The notes below the pieces were generated by a model that saw nothing but the letters and a program-made list of their open reading frames with translations, had not been told where the DNA came from and ran no database searches. 64,000 bases of DNA from Plumapathes pennacea (taxonomy: Eukaryota > Cnidaria > Anthozoa > Antipatharia > Myriopathidae), in the NCBI GenBank assembly GCA_964036295.1, contig OZ038465.1:21262331-21326330 (forward strand), read 5' to 3'. This document shows positions 12,401-29,100 of the stretch, piece by piece. The translations under genes and the position numbers were made by a program. Position 1 is the stretch's first letter, and every line of letters begins with the position of its first letter.

Positions 12401-15400
12401 GTGGTAAAAACGAACCATTCAAAAACGAAAGTGCAAGCAATGGTGAAACACTAGTAAAAGTCAATTTGGCCTATAAGCTAGAGGAAGGTTAGAGCAAGCA
12501 CTCACAACTCCAATAATGCAAGTCATTCAAGAAAAGTTCTAAACCCAAGCTTGCCACCAGCTATTATTTTGCGCTCGACTTGCCACCTTCATATACTAAC
12601 GAGCGTGTTTAAACCACCAAAATTCCTCACTTTCTATCTTTTAACTATTATTCATTATTTTCTACTAAAAAAATTTTAATCTCATTTATAACCTCTGACC
12701 CATTTTTAAATTATTATATTGTATACTTACTTTACCTTATAAACATGTAACTGTTGCCGTTACTTTTTAATTCTTTTAAATATTATTAATTTCTACTAAT
12801 AAAACTAATTACTTGATAAATATTACAATTTCTTATGACATCTCATCTATTTTTAAGTTATTATTATGTATACTTTGTTTAAATTTACAACATTTAGCAC
12901 GTAAGACTAATAAACACATGCAAACAGACACAGACCAAGAAACTTATTTGAGAATCAACCTTCAATGTTAATTCTTAGCATAGACTGCATATGGTACAGT
13001 TGCTTATCAAAGGTAATCCCTCAAACAATTAAGTGAACACTCTTTGAGAGAACTTGTTCACTGCTATCACCAAACGCTGACTCTACATCATGCAAAATAT
13101 GAGCTGCTGAAATAAACCGAAACCAGACCCTAACTTAATTGCTCCAACCTATCACCAAGTGCTAGTTGTACTAGTGCTAAATACGAACCATTCAAAAACG
13201 AAAGTGCAACCAATGGTGAAACACTAGTAAAAGTCAATTTGGCCTATAAGCTAGAGGAAGGTTCTAGCAAGCACTCACAACTCCAACAATGCAAGTCATA
13301 CAAGAAAATGTTCTAAACCCAAGCTTGCCACCAGCTATTATTTTGCGCTCGACTTCCTACCTTTATATACTACGAACGTGTTTAAACCACCAAAATACCT
13401 CACTTTCTATCTTTCTAACTATTATTCATTATTTTCTAGTAAAACAATTTTAATCACATTTATAACCTCTCACCCATTTTTAAATTATTATACTGTATAC
13501 TTTCTTTACCTTATAAACATGTAACTGTTGCCGTTACTTTTTAATTCTTTTAACTATTATTAATTTCTACTAATAAAACTAATTACTTGATAAATATTAC
13601 AATTTCTTATGACATCTCATCTATTTTTAAGTTATTATTATGTATACTTTGTTTAAATTTAAAACATCTAGCACGTAAGACTAATAAACACATGCAAACA
13701 GACACAGACCAAGAAACTTATTCGAGAATCAACGTTCAATGTTAATTCTTAACATAGACTGCATATGGTACAGTTGCTTATCAAAGGTAATCACTCAAAC
13801 AATTAAGTGAACACTCTTTGAGAGAACTTGTTCACTGCTATCACCAAACGCTGACTCTACATCATGCAAAATATGAGCTGCTGAAATGGACCAACACCAA
13901 ACCCTAACTTAATTGCTCCAACGTATCACCAAGTGATAGCTGTAATAGTGCTAAATACGAACCATTCAAAAACGAAAGTGCAAGCAATGGTGAAACACTA
14001 GTAAAAGTCAATTTGGCCTATAAGCTAGAGGAAGGTTAGAGCAAGCACTCACAACTCCAATAATGCAAGTCAATCAAGAAAAGTTCTAAACCCAAGCTTG
14101 CCACCAGCTATTATTTTGCGCTCAACTTGCCACCTTTATATACTAACGAGCGTGTTTAAACCACCAAAATTCCTCACTTTCTATCTTTTAACTATTATTC
14201 ATTTTTTTCTACTAAAAAAATTTTAATCTCATTTATAACCTCTGACCCATTTTTAAATTAATATACTGTATACTTACTTTACCTTATAAACATGTAACTG
14301 TTGCCGTTACTTTTTAATTCTTTTAAATATTATTAATTTCTACTAATAAAACTAATTACTTGATAAATATTACAATTTCTTATGACATCTCATCTATTTT
14401 TATATTATTATTATGTATACTTTGTTTAAATTTAAAACATTTAGCACGTAAGACTAATAAACACATGCAAACAGACACAGACCAAGAAACTTATTCGAGA
14501 ATCAACCTTCAATGTTAATTCTTAGCATAGACTGCATATGGTACAGTTGCTTATCAAAGGTAATCCCTCAAACAATTAAGTGAACACTCTTTGAGAGAAC
14601 TTGTTCACTGCTATCACCAAACGCTGACTCTACATCATGCAAAATATGAGCTGCTGAAATAAACCGACACCAGACCCTAACTTAATTGCTCCAACCTATC
14701 ACCAAGTGCTAGTTGTACTAGTGCTGAATACGAACCATTCAAAAACGAAAGTGCAACCAATGGTGAAACACTAGTAAAAGTCAATTTGGCCTATAAGCTA
14801 GAGGAAGGTTCTAGCAAGCACTCACAACTCCAACAATGCAAGTCATACAAGAAAATGTTCTAAACCCAAGCTTGCCACCAGCTATTATTTTGCGCTCGAC
14901 TTCCCACCTTTATATACTACGAACGTGTTTAAACCACCAAAAAACCTCACTTTCTATCTTTCTAACTATTATTCATTATTTTCTACTAAAAAAATTTTAA
15001 TCACATTTATAACCTCTCACCCATTTTTAAATTATTATACTGTATACTTTCTTTACCTTATCAACATGTAACTGTTGCCCTTACTTTTTAATTCTTTTAA
15101 CTATTATTAATTTCTACTAATAAAACTAATTACTTGATAAATATTACAATTTCTTATGACATCTCATCTATTTTTAAGTAACTATTATGTATACTTTATA
15201 AAACATCTAGAACGCAACAATAATAAACACATGCAAACAGACACAGACCAAGAAACTTATTCGAGAATCAACCTTCAATGTTAATTCTTAGCATAAACTG
15301 CATATGGTATAGTTGCTTATCAATGGTAATGACTCAAACAATTAAGTGAACACTGTTTGAGAAAACTTGCTCACTGCTATCACCAAACGCTGACTCTACA

Positions 15401-17119
15401 TCATGCAAAATATGAGCTGCTGAAATAGACCAACACCAGACCCTAACTTAATCGCTCCAACCTATCACCAAGTGCTAAATAGGAACCATTCAAAAACGAA
15501 AGTGCAACCAATGGTGAAACACTAGTAAAAGTCAATTTGGCCTACAAGCTAGAGGAAGGTTCTAGCAAGCACTCACAACTCCAACAATGCAAGTCATACA
15601 AGAAAATGTTCTAAACCCAAGCTTGCCACCAGCTATTATTTTGCGCTCGACTTGCCACCTTTATATACTACGAACGTGTTTAAACCACCAAAAAACCTCA
15701 CTTTCTATCTTTCTAACTATTATTCATTATTTTCTACTAAAAAAATTTTAATCACATTTATAACCTCTCACCCATTTTTAAATTATTATACTGTATACTT
15801 TCTTTACCTTATCAACATGTAACTGTTGCCCTTACTTTTTAATTCTTTTAACTATTATTAATTTCTAGTAATAAAACTAATTACTTGATAAATATTACAA
15901 TTTCTTATGACATCTCATCTATTTTTAAGTTACTATTATGTATACTTTGTCTAAATTTAAAACATCTAGCACGTAACAATAATAAACACATGCAAAAAGA
16001 CACAGACCAAGAAACTTATTCGAGAATCAACCTTCAATGTTAATTCTTAGCATAAACTGCATATGGTATAGTTGCTTATCAATAGTAATCACTCAAACGA
16101 TTAAGTGAACACTCTTTGAGAAAACTTGCTCACTGCTATCACCAAACGATGACTCTACATCATGCAAAATATGAGCTGCTGAAATAGACCAACACCAGAC
16201 CCTAACTTAATTGCTCCAACCTATCACCAAGTGCTAAATAAAAACCATTCAAAAACGAAAGTGCAACCAATGGTGAAACACTAGTAAAAGTCAATTTGGC
16301 CTACAAGCTAGAGGAAGGTTCTAGCAAGCACTCACAACTCCAACAATGCAAGTCATACAAGAAAATGTTCTAAACCCAAGCTTGCCAACAGCTATTATTT
16401 TGCGCTCGACTTGCCACCTTTATATACTACGAACGTGTTTAAACCACCAAAATACCTCACTTTCTATCTTTCTAACTATTATTCATTATTTTCTACTAAA
16501 AAAAATTTAATCACATTTATAGTCTCTTACCCATTTTTAAACTATTATACTCTATACTTTCTTTACCTTATCAGCATGTAACTGTTGCCGTTACTTTTTA
16601 ATTTTTTAAACTATTATTTATTTCTACTAATAAAACTAATTACTTGATAAATATTACAATTTCTTATGACATCTCATCTATTTTTAAGTTATTATTATGT
16701 ATACTTTGTTTAAATTTAAAACATTTAGCACGTAAGACTAATAAACACATGCAAACAGACACAGACCAAGAAACTTATTCGAGAATCAATGTTCAATGTT
16801 AATTCTTAACATAGACTGCATATGGTACAGTTGCTTATCAAAGGTAATCACTCAAACAATTAAGTGAACACTCTTTGAGAGAACTTGTTCACTGCTATCA
16901 CCAAACGCTGACTCTACATCATGCAAAATATGAGCTGCTGAAATAGACCAACACCAGACCCTAACTGAATTGCTCCAACCTATCACCAAGTGATAGCTGT
17001 AATAGTGCTAAATACGAACCATTCAAAAACGAAAGTGCAAGCAATGGTGAAACACTAGTAAAAGTCAATTATGCCTTTAAGCTAGAGGAAGGTTCTAGCA
17101 AGCACTCACAACTCCAATA
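9459..17119 (+). repeat. Satellite region with a repeated four-monomer length pattern
   Basis: Successive anchor distances are 773, 751, 759, 774 (9459-12515), then 773, 774, then again 773, 751, 759, 774 (14063-17119). Both four-monomer blocks are 3057 bp. The 751-bp monomers (10232, 14836) lack 8 bp in ACTTTGTTTAAATTTAAAACAT (seen as ACTTTATAAAACAT). Both they and the 759-bp monomers (10983, 15587) lack 15 bp before CTAAATACG. The anchors at 9459, 12516 and 14063 share the upstream variant GGTTAGAGCAAG. The two blocks are similar but not identical. Confidence 0.8.
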
Positions 17120-20100
17120 ATGCAAGTCATTCAAGAAAAGTTCTAAACCCAAGCTTGCCACCAGCTATTATTTTGCGCTCGACTTGCCACCTTTATATAC
17201 TACGAACGTGTTTAAACCACCAAAAAACCTCACTTTCTATCTTTCTAACTATTATTCATTATTTTCTACTAAAAAAATTTTAATCACATTTATAACCTCT
17301 CACCCATTTTTAAATTATTATACTGTATACTTTCTTTACCTTATCAACATGTAACTGTTGCCCTTACTTTTTAATTCTTTTAACTATTATTAATTTCTAG
17401 TAATAAAACTAATTACTTGATAAATATTACAATTTCTTATGACATCTCATCTATTTTTAAGTTACTATTATGTATACTTTGTCTAAATTTAAAACATCTA
17501 GCACGTAACAATAATAAACACATGCAAAAAGACACAGACCAAGAAACTTATTCGAGAATCAACCTTCAATGTTAATTCTTAGCATAAACTGCATATGGTA
17601 TAGTTGCTTATCAATGGTAATCACTCAAACGATTAAGTGAACACTCTTTGAGAAAACTTGCTCACTGCTATCACCAAACGATGACTCTACATCATGCAAA
17701 ATATGAGCTGCTGAAATAGACCAACACCAGACCCTAACTTAATTGCTCCAACCTATCACCAAGTGCTAAATAAAAACCATTCAAAAACGAAAGTGCAACC
17801 AATGGTGAAACACTAGTAAAAGTCAATTTGGCCTACAAGCTAGAGGAAGGTTCTAGCAAGCACTCACAACTCCAACAATGCAAGTCATACAAGAAAATGT
17901 TCTAAACCCAAGCTTGCCACCAGCTATTATTTTGCGCTCGACTTCCCACCTTTATATACTACGAACGTGTTTAAACCACCAAAATACCTCACTTTCTATC
18001 TTTCTAACTATTATTCATTATTTTCTACTAAAAAAAATTTAATCACATTTATAGTCTCTTACCCATTTTTAAACTATTATACTCTATACTTTCTTTACCT
18101 TATCAGCATGTAACTGTTGCCGTTACTTTTTAATTTTTTAAACTATTATTTATTTCTACTAATAAAACTAATTACTTGATAAATATTACAATTTCTTATG
18201 ACATCTCATCTATTTTTAAGTTATTATTATGTATACTTTGTTTAAATTTAAAACATTTAGCACGTAAGACTAATAAACACATGCAAACAGACACAGACCA
18301 AGAAACTTATTCGAGAATCAATGTTCAATGTTAATTCTTAACATAGACTGCATATGGTACAGTTGCTTATCAAAGGTAATCACTCAAACAATTAAGTGAA
18401 CACTCTTTGAGAGAACTTGTTCACTGCTATCACCAAACGCTGACTCTACATCATGCAAAATATGAGCTGCTGAAATAGACCAACACCAGACCCTAACTGA
18501 ATTGCTCCAACCTATCACCAAGTGATAGCTGTAATAGTGCTAAATACGAACCATTCAAAAACGAAAGTGCAAGCAATGGTGAAACACTAGTAAAAGTCAA
18601 TTTGGCCCACAAGCTAGAGGAAGGTTCTAGCAAGCACTCACAACTCCAATAATGCAAGTCATTCAAGAAAAGTTCTAAACCCAAGCTTGCCACCAGCTAT
18701 TATTTTGCGCTCAACTCCCAACCTTTATATACTAACGAACGTGTTTAAACCACCAAAATACCTCACTTTCTATCTTTTAACTATTATTCATTATTTTCTA
18801 CTAAAAAAATTTTAATCTCATTTATAACCTCTGACCCATTTTTAAATTATTATACTGTATACTTACTTTACCTTATAAACATGTAACTGTTGCCGTTACT
18901 TTTTAATTCTTTTAAATATTATTAATTTCTACTAATAAAACTAATTACTTGATAAATATTACAATTTCTTATGACATCTCATCTATTTTTAAGTTATTAT
19001 TATGTATACTTTGTTTAAATTTAAAACATTTAGCACGTAAGACTAATAAACACATGCAACCAGACACAGACCAAGAAACTTATTTGAGAATCAACCTTCA
19101 ATGTTAATTCTTAGCATAGACTGCATATGGTACAGTTGCTTATCAAAGGTAATCACTCAAACAATTAAGTGAACACTCTTTGAGAGAACTTGTTCACTGC
19201 TATCACCAAACGCTGACTCTACATCATGCAAAATATGAGCTGCTGAAATAGACCAACACCAGACCCTAACCTAATTGCTCCAACCTATCACCAAGTGCTA
19301 GCTGTACTAGTGCTAAATACGAACCATTCAAAAACGAAAGTGCAACCAATGGTGAAACACTAGTAAAAGTCAATTTGGCCTACAAGCTAGAGGAAGGTTC
19401 TAGCAAGCACTCACAACTCCAACAATGCAAGTCATACAAGAAAATGTTCTAAACCCAAGCTTGCCACCAGCTATTATTTTGCGCTCGACTTCCCACCTTT
19501 ATATACTACGAACGTGTTTAAACCACCAAAATACCTCACTTTCTATCTTTCTAACTATTATTCATTATTTTCTACTAAAAAAATTTTAATCACATTTATA
19601 ACCTCTCACCCATTTTTAAATTATTATACTCTATACTTTATTTACCTTATCAACATGTAACTGTTGCCGTTACTTTTTAATTTTTTAAACTATTATTAAT
19701 TTCTACTAATAAAACTAATTACTTGATAAATATTACAATTTCTTATGACATCTCATCTATTTTTAAGTTATTATTATGTATACTTTGTTTAAATTTAAAA
19801 CATCTAGCACGTAAGACTAATAAACACATGCAAACAGACACAGACCAAGAAACTTATTCGAGAATCAACGTTCAATGTTAATTCTTAACATAGACTGCAT
19901 ATGGTACAGTTGCTTATCAAAGGTAATCAATCAAACAATTAAGTGAACACTCTTTGAGAGAACTTGTTCACTGCTATCACCAAACGCTGACTCTACATCA
20001 TGCAAAATATGAGCTGCTGAAATAGACCAACACCAGACCCTAACTTAATTGCTCCAACCTATCACCAAGTGATAGCTGTAATAGTGCTAAATACGAACCA

Positions 20101-23100
20101 TTCAAAAACGAAAGTGCAAGCAATGGTGAAACACTAGTAAAAGTCAATTTGGCCTATAAGCTAGAGGAAGGTTCTAGCAAGCACTCACAACTCCAATAAT
20201 GCAAGTCATTCAAGAAAAGTTCTAAACCCAAGCTTGCCACCAGCTATTATTTTGCGCTCGACTTCCCACCTTTATATACTAACGAACGTGTTTAAACCAC
20301 CAAAATACCTCACTTTCTATCTTTTAACTATTATTCATTATTTTCTACTAAAAAAATTTTAATCTCATTTATAACCTCTGACCCATTTTTAAATTATTAT
20401 ACTGTATACTTTCTTTACCTTATAAACATGTAACTGTTGCCGTTACTTTTTAATTCTTTTAAATATTATTAATTTCTACTAATAAAACTAATTACTTGAT
20501 AAATATTACAATTTCTTATGACATCTCATCTATTTTTAACTTATTATTATGTATACTTTGTTTAAATTTACAACATTTAGCACGTAAGACTAATAAACAC
20601 ATGCAAACAGACACAGACCAAGAAACTTATTTGAGAATCAACCTTCAATGTTAATTCTTAGCATAGACTGCATATGGTACAGTTGCTTATCAATGGTAAT
20701 CCCTCAAACAATTAAGTGAACACTCTTTGAGAGAACTTGTTCACTGCTATCACCAAACGCTGACTCTACATCATGCAAAATATGAGCTGCTGAAATAAAC
20801 CGACACCAGACCCTAACTTAATTGCTCCAACCTATCACCAAGTGCTAGTTGTACTAGTGCTAAATACGAACCATTCAAAAACGAAAGTGCAACCAATGGT
20901 GAAACACTAGTAAAAGTCAATTTGGCCTACAAGCTAGAGGAAGGTTCTAGGAAGCAGTCACAACTCCAACAATGCAAGTCATACAAGAAAATGTTCTAAA
21001 CCCAAGCTTGCCACCAGCTATTATTTTGAACTCGACTTCCCACCTTTATATACTACAAACGTGTTTAAACCACCAAAAAACCTCACTTTCTATCTTTCTA
21101 ACTATTATTCATTATTTTCTACTAAAAAAAATTCAATCACATTTATAACCTCTGACCCATTTTTAAATTATTATACTCTATACTTTCTTTACCTTATCAA
21201 CATGTAACTGTTGCCGTTACTTTTTAATTTTTTAAACTATTATTAATTTCTACTAATAAAACTAATTACTTGATAAATATTACAATTTCTTATGACATCT
21301 CCTCTATTTTTAACTTATTATTATGTATACTTTGTTTAAATTTAAAACATCTAGCACGTAAGACTAATAAACACATGCAAACAGACACAGACCAAGAAAC
21401 TTATTCGAGAATCAACGTTCAATGTTAATTCTTAACATAGACTGCATATGGTACAGTTGCTTATCAAAGGTAATCACTCAAACAATTAAGTGAACACTCT
21501 CCGAGAGAACTTGTTCACTGCTATCACCAAACGCTGACTCTACATCATGCAAAATATGAGCTGCTGAAATAGACCAACCCAGACCCTAACTTAATTGCTC
21601 CAACCTATCACCAAATGATAGCTGTAATAGTGCTAAATACGAACCATTCAAAAACGAAAGTGCAAGCAATGGTGAAACACTAGTAAAAGTCAATTTGGCC
21701 TATAAGCTAGAGGAAGGTTCTAGCAAGCACTCACAACTCCAATAATGCAAGTCATTCAAGAAAAGTTCTAAACCCAAGCTTGCCACCAGCTATTATTTTG
21801 CGCTCAACTTGCCACCTTTATATACTAACGAACGTGTTTAAACCACCAAAATACCTCACTTCCTATCTTTTAACTATTATTCATTATTTTCTACTAAAAA
21901 AATTTTAATCTCATTTATAACCTCTGACCCATTTTTAAATTATTATACTGTATACTTACTTTACCTTATAAACATGTAACTGTTGCCGTTACTTTTTAAT
22001 TCTTTTAAATATTATTAATTTCTACTAATAAAACTAATTACTTGATAAATATTACAATTTCTTATGACATCTCATCTATTTTTAAGTTATTATTATGTAT
22101 ACTTTGTTTAAATTTAAAACATTTAGCACGTAAGACTAATAAACACATGCAAACAGACACAGACCAAGAAACTTATTTGAGAATCAACGTTCAATGTTAA
22201 TTCTTAACATAGACTGCATATGGTACAGTTGCTTATCAATGGTAATCACTCAAACAATTAAGTGAACACTCTTTGAGAGAACTTGTTCACTGCTATCACC
22301 AAACGCTGACTCTACATCATGCAAAATACGAGCTGCTGAAATAGACCAACACCAGACCCTAACTTAATTGCTCCAACCTATCACCAAGTGCTAGCTGTAC
22401 TAGTGCTAAATACGAACCATTCAAAAACGAAAGTGCAACCAATGGTGAAACACTAGTAAAAGTTAATTTGGCCTACAAGCTAGAGGAAGGTTCTAGCAAG
22501 CACTCACAACTCCAACAATGCAATTCATTCAAGAAAATTTTCTAAACCCAAGCTTGCCAACAGCTATTATTTTGCGCTCGAGTTCCCACCTTTATATACT
22601 ACGAACGTGTTTAAACCACTAAAATACCTCACTTACAATCTTTCTAACTATTATTCATTATTTTCTACTAAAAAAAATTTAATCACATTTATAACGTCTG
22701 ACCCATTTTTCAATTGTTATACTCTATACTTTCTTTACCTTATCAACATGTAACTGTTGCCGTTACTTTTTAATTCTTTTAACTATTATTAATTTCTACT
22801 AATAAAACTAATTACTTGATAAATATTACAATTTCTTATGACATCTCATCTATTTTTAACTTATTATTATGTATACTTTGTTTAAATTTAAAACATCTAG
22901 CACGTAAGATTAATAAACACATGCAAACAGACACAGACCAAGAAACTTATTCGAGAATCAACGTTCAATGTTAATTCTTAACATAGACTGCATATGGTAC
23001 AGTTGCTTATCAATGGTAATCCCTCAAACAATTAAGTGAACACTCTTTGAGAGAACTTGTTCACTGCTATCACCAAACGCTGACTCTACATCATGCAAAA

Positions 23101-26100
23101 TATGAGCTGCTGAAATAGACCAACACCAGACCCTAACTTAATTGCTCCAACCTATCACCAAGTGATAGCTGTAATAGTGCTAAATACGAACCATTCAAAA
23201 ACGAAAGTGCAAGCAATGGTGAAACACTAATAAAAGTCAATTTGGCCTATAAGCTAGAGGAAGGTTCTAGCAAGCACTCACAACTCCAATAATGCAAGTC
23301 ATTCAAGAAAAGTTCTAAACCCAAGCTTGCCACTAGCTATCATTTTGCGCTCAACTTGCCACCTTTATATACTAACGAACGTGTTTAAACCACCAAAATA
23401 CCTCACTTTCTATCTTTTAACTATTATTCATTATTTTCTACTAAAAAAATTTTAATCTCATTTATAACCTCTGACCCATTTTTAAATTATTATACTCTAT
23501 ACTTTCTTTACCTTATAAACATGTAACTGTTGTCGTTACTTTTTAATTCTTTTAAATATTATTAATTTCTACTAATAAAACTAATTACTTGATAAATATT
23601 ACAATTTCTTATGACATCTCATCTATTTTTAAGTTATTATTATGTATACTTTGTTTAAATTTAAAACATTTAGCACGTAAGACTAATAAACACATGCAAA
23701 CAGACACAGACCAAGAAACTTATTTGAGAATCAACCTTCAATGTTAATTCTTAGCATAGACTGCATATGGTACAGCTGCTTATCAATGGTAATCCCTCAA
23801 ACAATTAAGTGAACACTCTTTGAGAGAACTTGTTCCCTGCTATCACCAAACGCTGACTCTACATCATGCAAAATATGAGCTGCTGAAATAAACCGACACC
23901 AGACCCTAACTTAATTGCTCCAACCTATCACCAAGTGCTAGCTGTACTAGTGCTAAATACGAACCATTCAAAAACGAAAGTGCAACCAATGGTGAAACAC
24001 TAGTAAAAGTCAATTTGGCCTACAAGCTAGAGGAAGGTTCTAGCAAGCACTCACAACTCCAACAATGCAAGTCATACAAGAAAATGTTCTAAACCCAAGC
24101 TTGCCACCAGCTATTATTTTGCGCTCGACTTCCCACCTTTATATACTACGAACGTGTTTAAACCACCAAAAAACCTCACTTTCTATCTTTCTAACTATTA
24201 TTCATTATTTTCTACTAAAAAAATTTTAATCACATTTATAACCTCTCACCCATTTTTAAATTATTATACTGTATACTTTCTTTACCTTATAAACATGTAA
24301 CTGTTGCCGTTACTTTTTAATTCTTTTAACTATTATTAATTTCTACTAATAAAACTAATTACTTGATAAATATTACAATTTCTTATGACATCTCATCTAT
24401 TTTTAAGTTACTATTATGTATACTTTATAAAACATCTAGAACGCAACAATAATAAACACATGCAAACAGACACAGACCAAGAAACTTATTCGAGAATCAA
24501 CCTTCAATGTTAATTCTTAGCATAAACTGCATATGGTATAGTTGCTTATCAATGGTAATAACTCAAACGATTAAGTGAACACTCTTTGAGAAAACTTGCT
24601 CACTGCTATCACCAAACGATGACTCTACATCATGCAAAATATGAGCTGCTGAAATAGACCAACACCAGACCCTAACTTAATCGCTCCAACCTATCACCAA
24701 GTGCTAAATACGAACCATTCAAAAACGAAAGTGCAACCAATGGTGAAACACTAGTAAAAGTCAATTTGGCCTACAAGCTAGAGGAAGGTTCTAGCAAGCA
24801 CTCACAACTCCAACAATGCAAGTCATACAAGAAAATGTTCTAAACCCAAGCTTGCCACCAGCTATTATTTTGCGCTCGACTTCCCACCTTTATATACTAC
24901 GAACGTGTTTAAACCACCAAAATACCTCACTTTCTATCTTTCTAACTATTATTCATTATTTTCTACTAAAAAAAATTTAATCACATTTATAGCCTCTTAC
25001 CCATTTTTAATTTATTATACTCTATACTTTCTTTACCTTATCAACATGTAACTGTTGCCGTTACTTTTTAATTTTTTAAACTATTATTAATTTCTAGTAA
25101 TAAAACTAATTACTTGATAAATATTACAATTTCTTATGACATCTCATCTATTTTTAAGTTATTATTATGTATACTTTGTTTAAATTTAAAACATCTAGCA
25201 CGTAAGACTAATAAACACATGCAAACAGACACAGACCAAGAAACTTATTCGAGAATCAATGTTCAATGTTAATTCTTAACATAGACTGCATATGGTACAG
25301 TTGCTTATCAAAGGTAATCACTCAAACAATTAAGTGAACACTCTTTGAGAGAACTTGTTCACTGCTATCACCAAACGCTGACTCTACATCATGCAAAATA
25401 TGAGCTGCTGAAATAGACCAACACCAGACCCTAACTGAATTGCTCCAACCTATCACCAAGTGATAGCTGTAATAGTGCTAAATACGAACCATTCAAAAAC
25501 GAAAGTGCAAGCAATGGTGAAACACTAGTAAAAGTCAATTTGGCCTTTAAGCTAGAGGAAGGTTCTAGCAAGCACTCACAACTCCAATAATGCAAGTCAT
25601 TCAAGAAAAGTTCTAAACCCAAGCTTGCCACCAGCTTTTATTTTGCGCTCAACTTGCCACCTTTATATACTAACGAACGTGTTTAAACCACCAAAATACC
25701 TCACTTTCTATCTTTTAACTATTATTCATTATTTTCTACTAAAAAAATTTTAATCTCATTTATAACCTCTGACCCATTTTTAAATTATTATACTCTATAC
25801 TTTCTTTACCTTATAAACATGTAACTGTTGCCGTTACTTTTTAATTCTTTTAAATATTATTATTTTCTACTAATAAAACTAATTACTTGATAAATATTAC
25901 AATTTCTGATGACATCTCATCTATTTTTAAGTTATTATTATGTATACTTTGTTTAAATTTAAAACATTTAGCACGTAAGACTAATAAACACATGCAAACA
26001 GACACAGACCAAGAAACTTATTTGAGAATCAACCTTCAATGTTAATTCTTAGCATAGACTGCATATGGTACAGCTGCTTATCAATGGTAATCCCTGAAAC

Positions 26101-29100
26101 AATTAAGTGAACACTTATTGAGAGAACTTGTTCCCTGCTATCACCAAACGCTGACTCTACATCATGCAAAATATGAGCTGTTGAAATAAACCGACACCAG
26201 ACCCTAACTTAATTGCTCCAACCTATCACCAAGTGCTAGCTGTACTAGTGCTAAATACGAACCATTCAAAAACGAAAGTGCAACCAATGGTGAAACACTA
26301 GTAAAAGTCAATTGGGCCTACAAGCTAGAGGAACGTTCTAGCAAGCACTCACAACTCCAACAATGCAAGTCATACAAGAAAATGTTCTAAACCCAAGCTT
26401 GCCACCAGCTATTATTTTGCGCTCGACTTCCCACCTTTATATACTACGAACGTGTTTAAACCACTAAAATACCTCACTTTCTATCTTTCTAACTATTATT
26501 CATTATTTTCTACTAAAAAAAATTTAATCACATTTATAACCTCTGACCCATTTTTAAATTATTATACTCTATACTTTCTTTACCTTATCAACATGTAACT
26601 GTTGCCGTTACTTTTTAATTTTTTAAACTATTATTAATTTCTACTAATAAAACTAATTACTTGATAAATATTACAATTTCTTATGACATCTCATCTATTT
26701 TTAAGTAACTATTATGTATACTTTATAAAACATCTAGAACGCAACAATAATAAACACATGCAAACAGACACAGACCAAGAAACTTATTCGAGAATCAACC
26801 TTCAATGTTAATTCTTAGCATAAACTGCATATGGTATAGTTGCTTATCAATGGTAATCACTCAAACAATTAAGTGAACACTGTTTGAGAAAACTTGCTCA
26901 CTGCTATCACCAAACGCTGACTCTACATCATGCAAAATATGAGCTGCTGAAATAGACCAACACCAGACCCTAACTTAATCCCTCCAACCTATCACCAAGT
27001 GCTAAATAGGAACCATTCAAAAACGAAAGTGCAACCAATGGTGAAACACTAGTAAAAGTCAATTTGGCCTACAAGCTAGAGGAAGGTTCTAGCAAGCACT
27101 CACAACTCCAACAATGCAAGTCATACAAGAAAATGTTCTAAACCCAAGCTTGCCACCAGCTATTATTTTGCGCTCGACTTCCCACCTTTATATACTAACG
27201 AGCGTGTTTAAACCACCAAAATTCCTCACTTTCTATCTTTTAACTATTATTCATTATTTTCTACTAAAAAAATTTTAATCTCATTTATAACCTCTGACCC
27301 ATTTTTAAATTAATATACTGTATACTTACTTTACCTTATAAACATGTAACTGTTGCCGTTACTTTTTAATTCTTTTAAATATTATTAATTTCTACTAATA
27401 AAACTAATTACTTGATAAATATTACAATTTCTTATGACATCTCATCTATTTTTAAGTTATTATTATGTATACTTTGTTTAAATTTAAAACATTTAGCACG
27501 TAAGACTAATAAACACATGCAAACAGACACAGACCAAGAAACTTATTTGAGAATCAACCTTCAATGTTAATTCTTAGCATAGACTGCATATGGTACAGTT
27601 GCTTATCAAAGGTAATCCCTCAAACAATTAAGTGAACACTCTTTGAGAGAACTTGTTCCCTGCTATCACCAAACGCTGACTCTACATCATGCAAAATATG
27701 AGCTGCTGAAATAAACCGACACCAGACCCTAACTTAATTGCTCCAACCTATCACCAAGTGCTAGTTGTACTAGTGCTGAATACGAACCATTCAAAAACGA
27801 AAGTGCAACCAATGGTGAAACACTAGTAAAAGTCAATTTGGCCTATAAGCTAGAGGAAGGTTCTAGCAAGCACTCACAACTCCAACAATGCAAGTCATAC
27901 AAGAAAATGTTCTAAACCCAAGCTTGCCACCAGCTATTATTTTGCGCTCGACTTCCCACCTTTATATACTACGAACGTGTTTAAACCACCAAAAAACCTC
28001 ACTTTCTATCTTTCTAACTATTATTCATTATTTTCTACTAAAAAAATTTTAATCACATTTATAACCTCTCACCCATTTTTAAATTATTATACTGTATACT
28101 TTCTTTACCTTATAAACATGTAACTGTTGCCGTTACTTTTTAATTCTTTTAACTATTATTAATTTCTACTAATAAAACTAATTACTTGATAAATATTACA
28201 ATTTCTTATGACATCTCATCTATTTTTAAGTTACTATTATGTATACTTTATAAAACATCTAGAACGCAACAATAATAAACACATGCAAACAGACACAGAC
28301 CAAGAAACTTATTCGAGAATCAACCTTCAATGTTAATTCTTAGCATAAACTGCATATGGTATAGTTGCTTATCAATGGTAATCACTCAAACAATTAAGTG
28401 AACACTGTTTGAGAAAACTTGCTCACTGCTATCACCAAACGCTGACTCTACATCATGCAAAATATGAGCTGCTGAAATAGACCAACACCAGACCCTAACT
28501 TAATCGCTCCAACCTATCACCAAGTGCTAAATACGAACCATTCAAAAACGAAAGTGCAACCAATGGTGAAACACTAGTAAAAATCAATTTGGCCCACAAG
28601 CTAGAGGAAGGTTCTAGCAAGCACTCACAACTCCAACAATGCAAGTCATACAAGAAAATGTTCTAAACCCAAGCTTGCCACCAGCTATTATTTTGCGCTC
28701 GACTTGCCACCTTTATATACTACGAACGTGTTTAAACCACCAAAAAACCTCACTTTCTATCTTTCTAACTATTATTCATTATTTTCTACTAAAAAAATTT
28801 TAATCACATTTATAACCTCTCACCCATTTTTAAATTATTATACTGTATACTTTCTTTACCTTATAAACATGTAACTGTTGCCGTTACTTTTTAATTCTTT
28901 TAACTATTATTAATTTCTAGTAATAAAACTAATTACTTGATAAATATTACAATTTCTTATGACATCTCATCTATTTTTAAGTTACTATTATGTATACTTT
29001 CTCTAAATTTAAAACATCTAGCAGGTAACAATTATAAACACATGCAAAAAGACACAGACCAAGAAACTTATTCGAGAATCAACCTTCAATGTTAATTCTT

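Noticed and set aside
18493-18693. A 66-codon antisense open frame in four monomers (also 25431, 30013, 31560)
   Set aside because: It depends on single variant bases in one monomer subtype, is absent from most copies and shows no protein motif.
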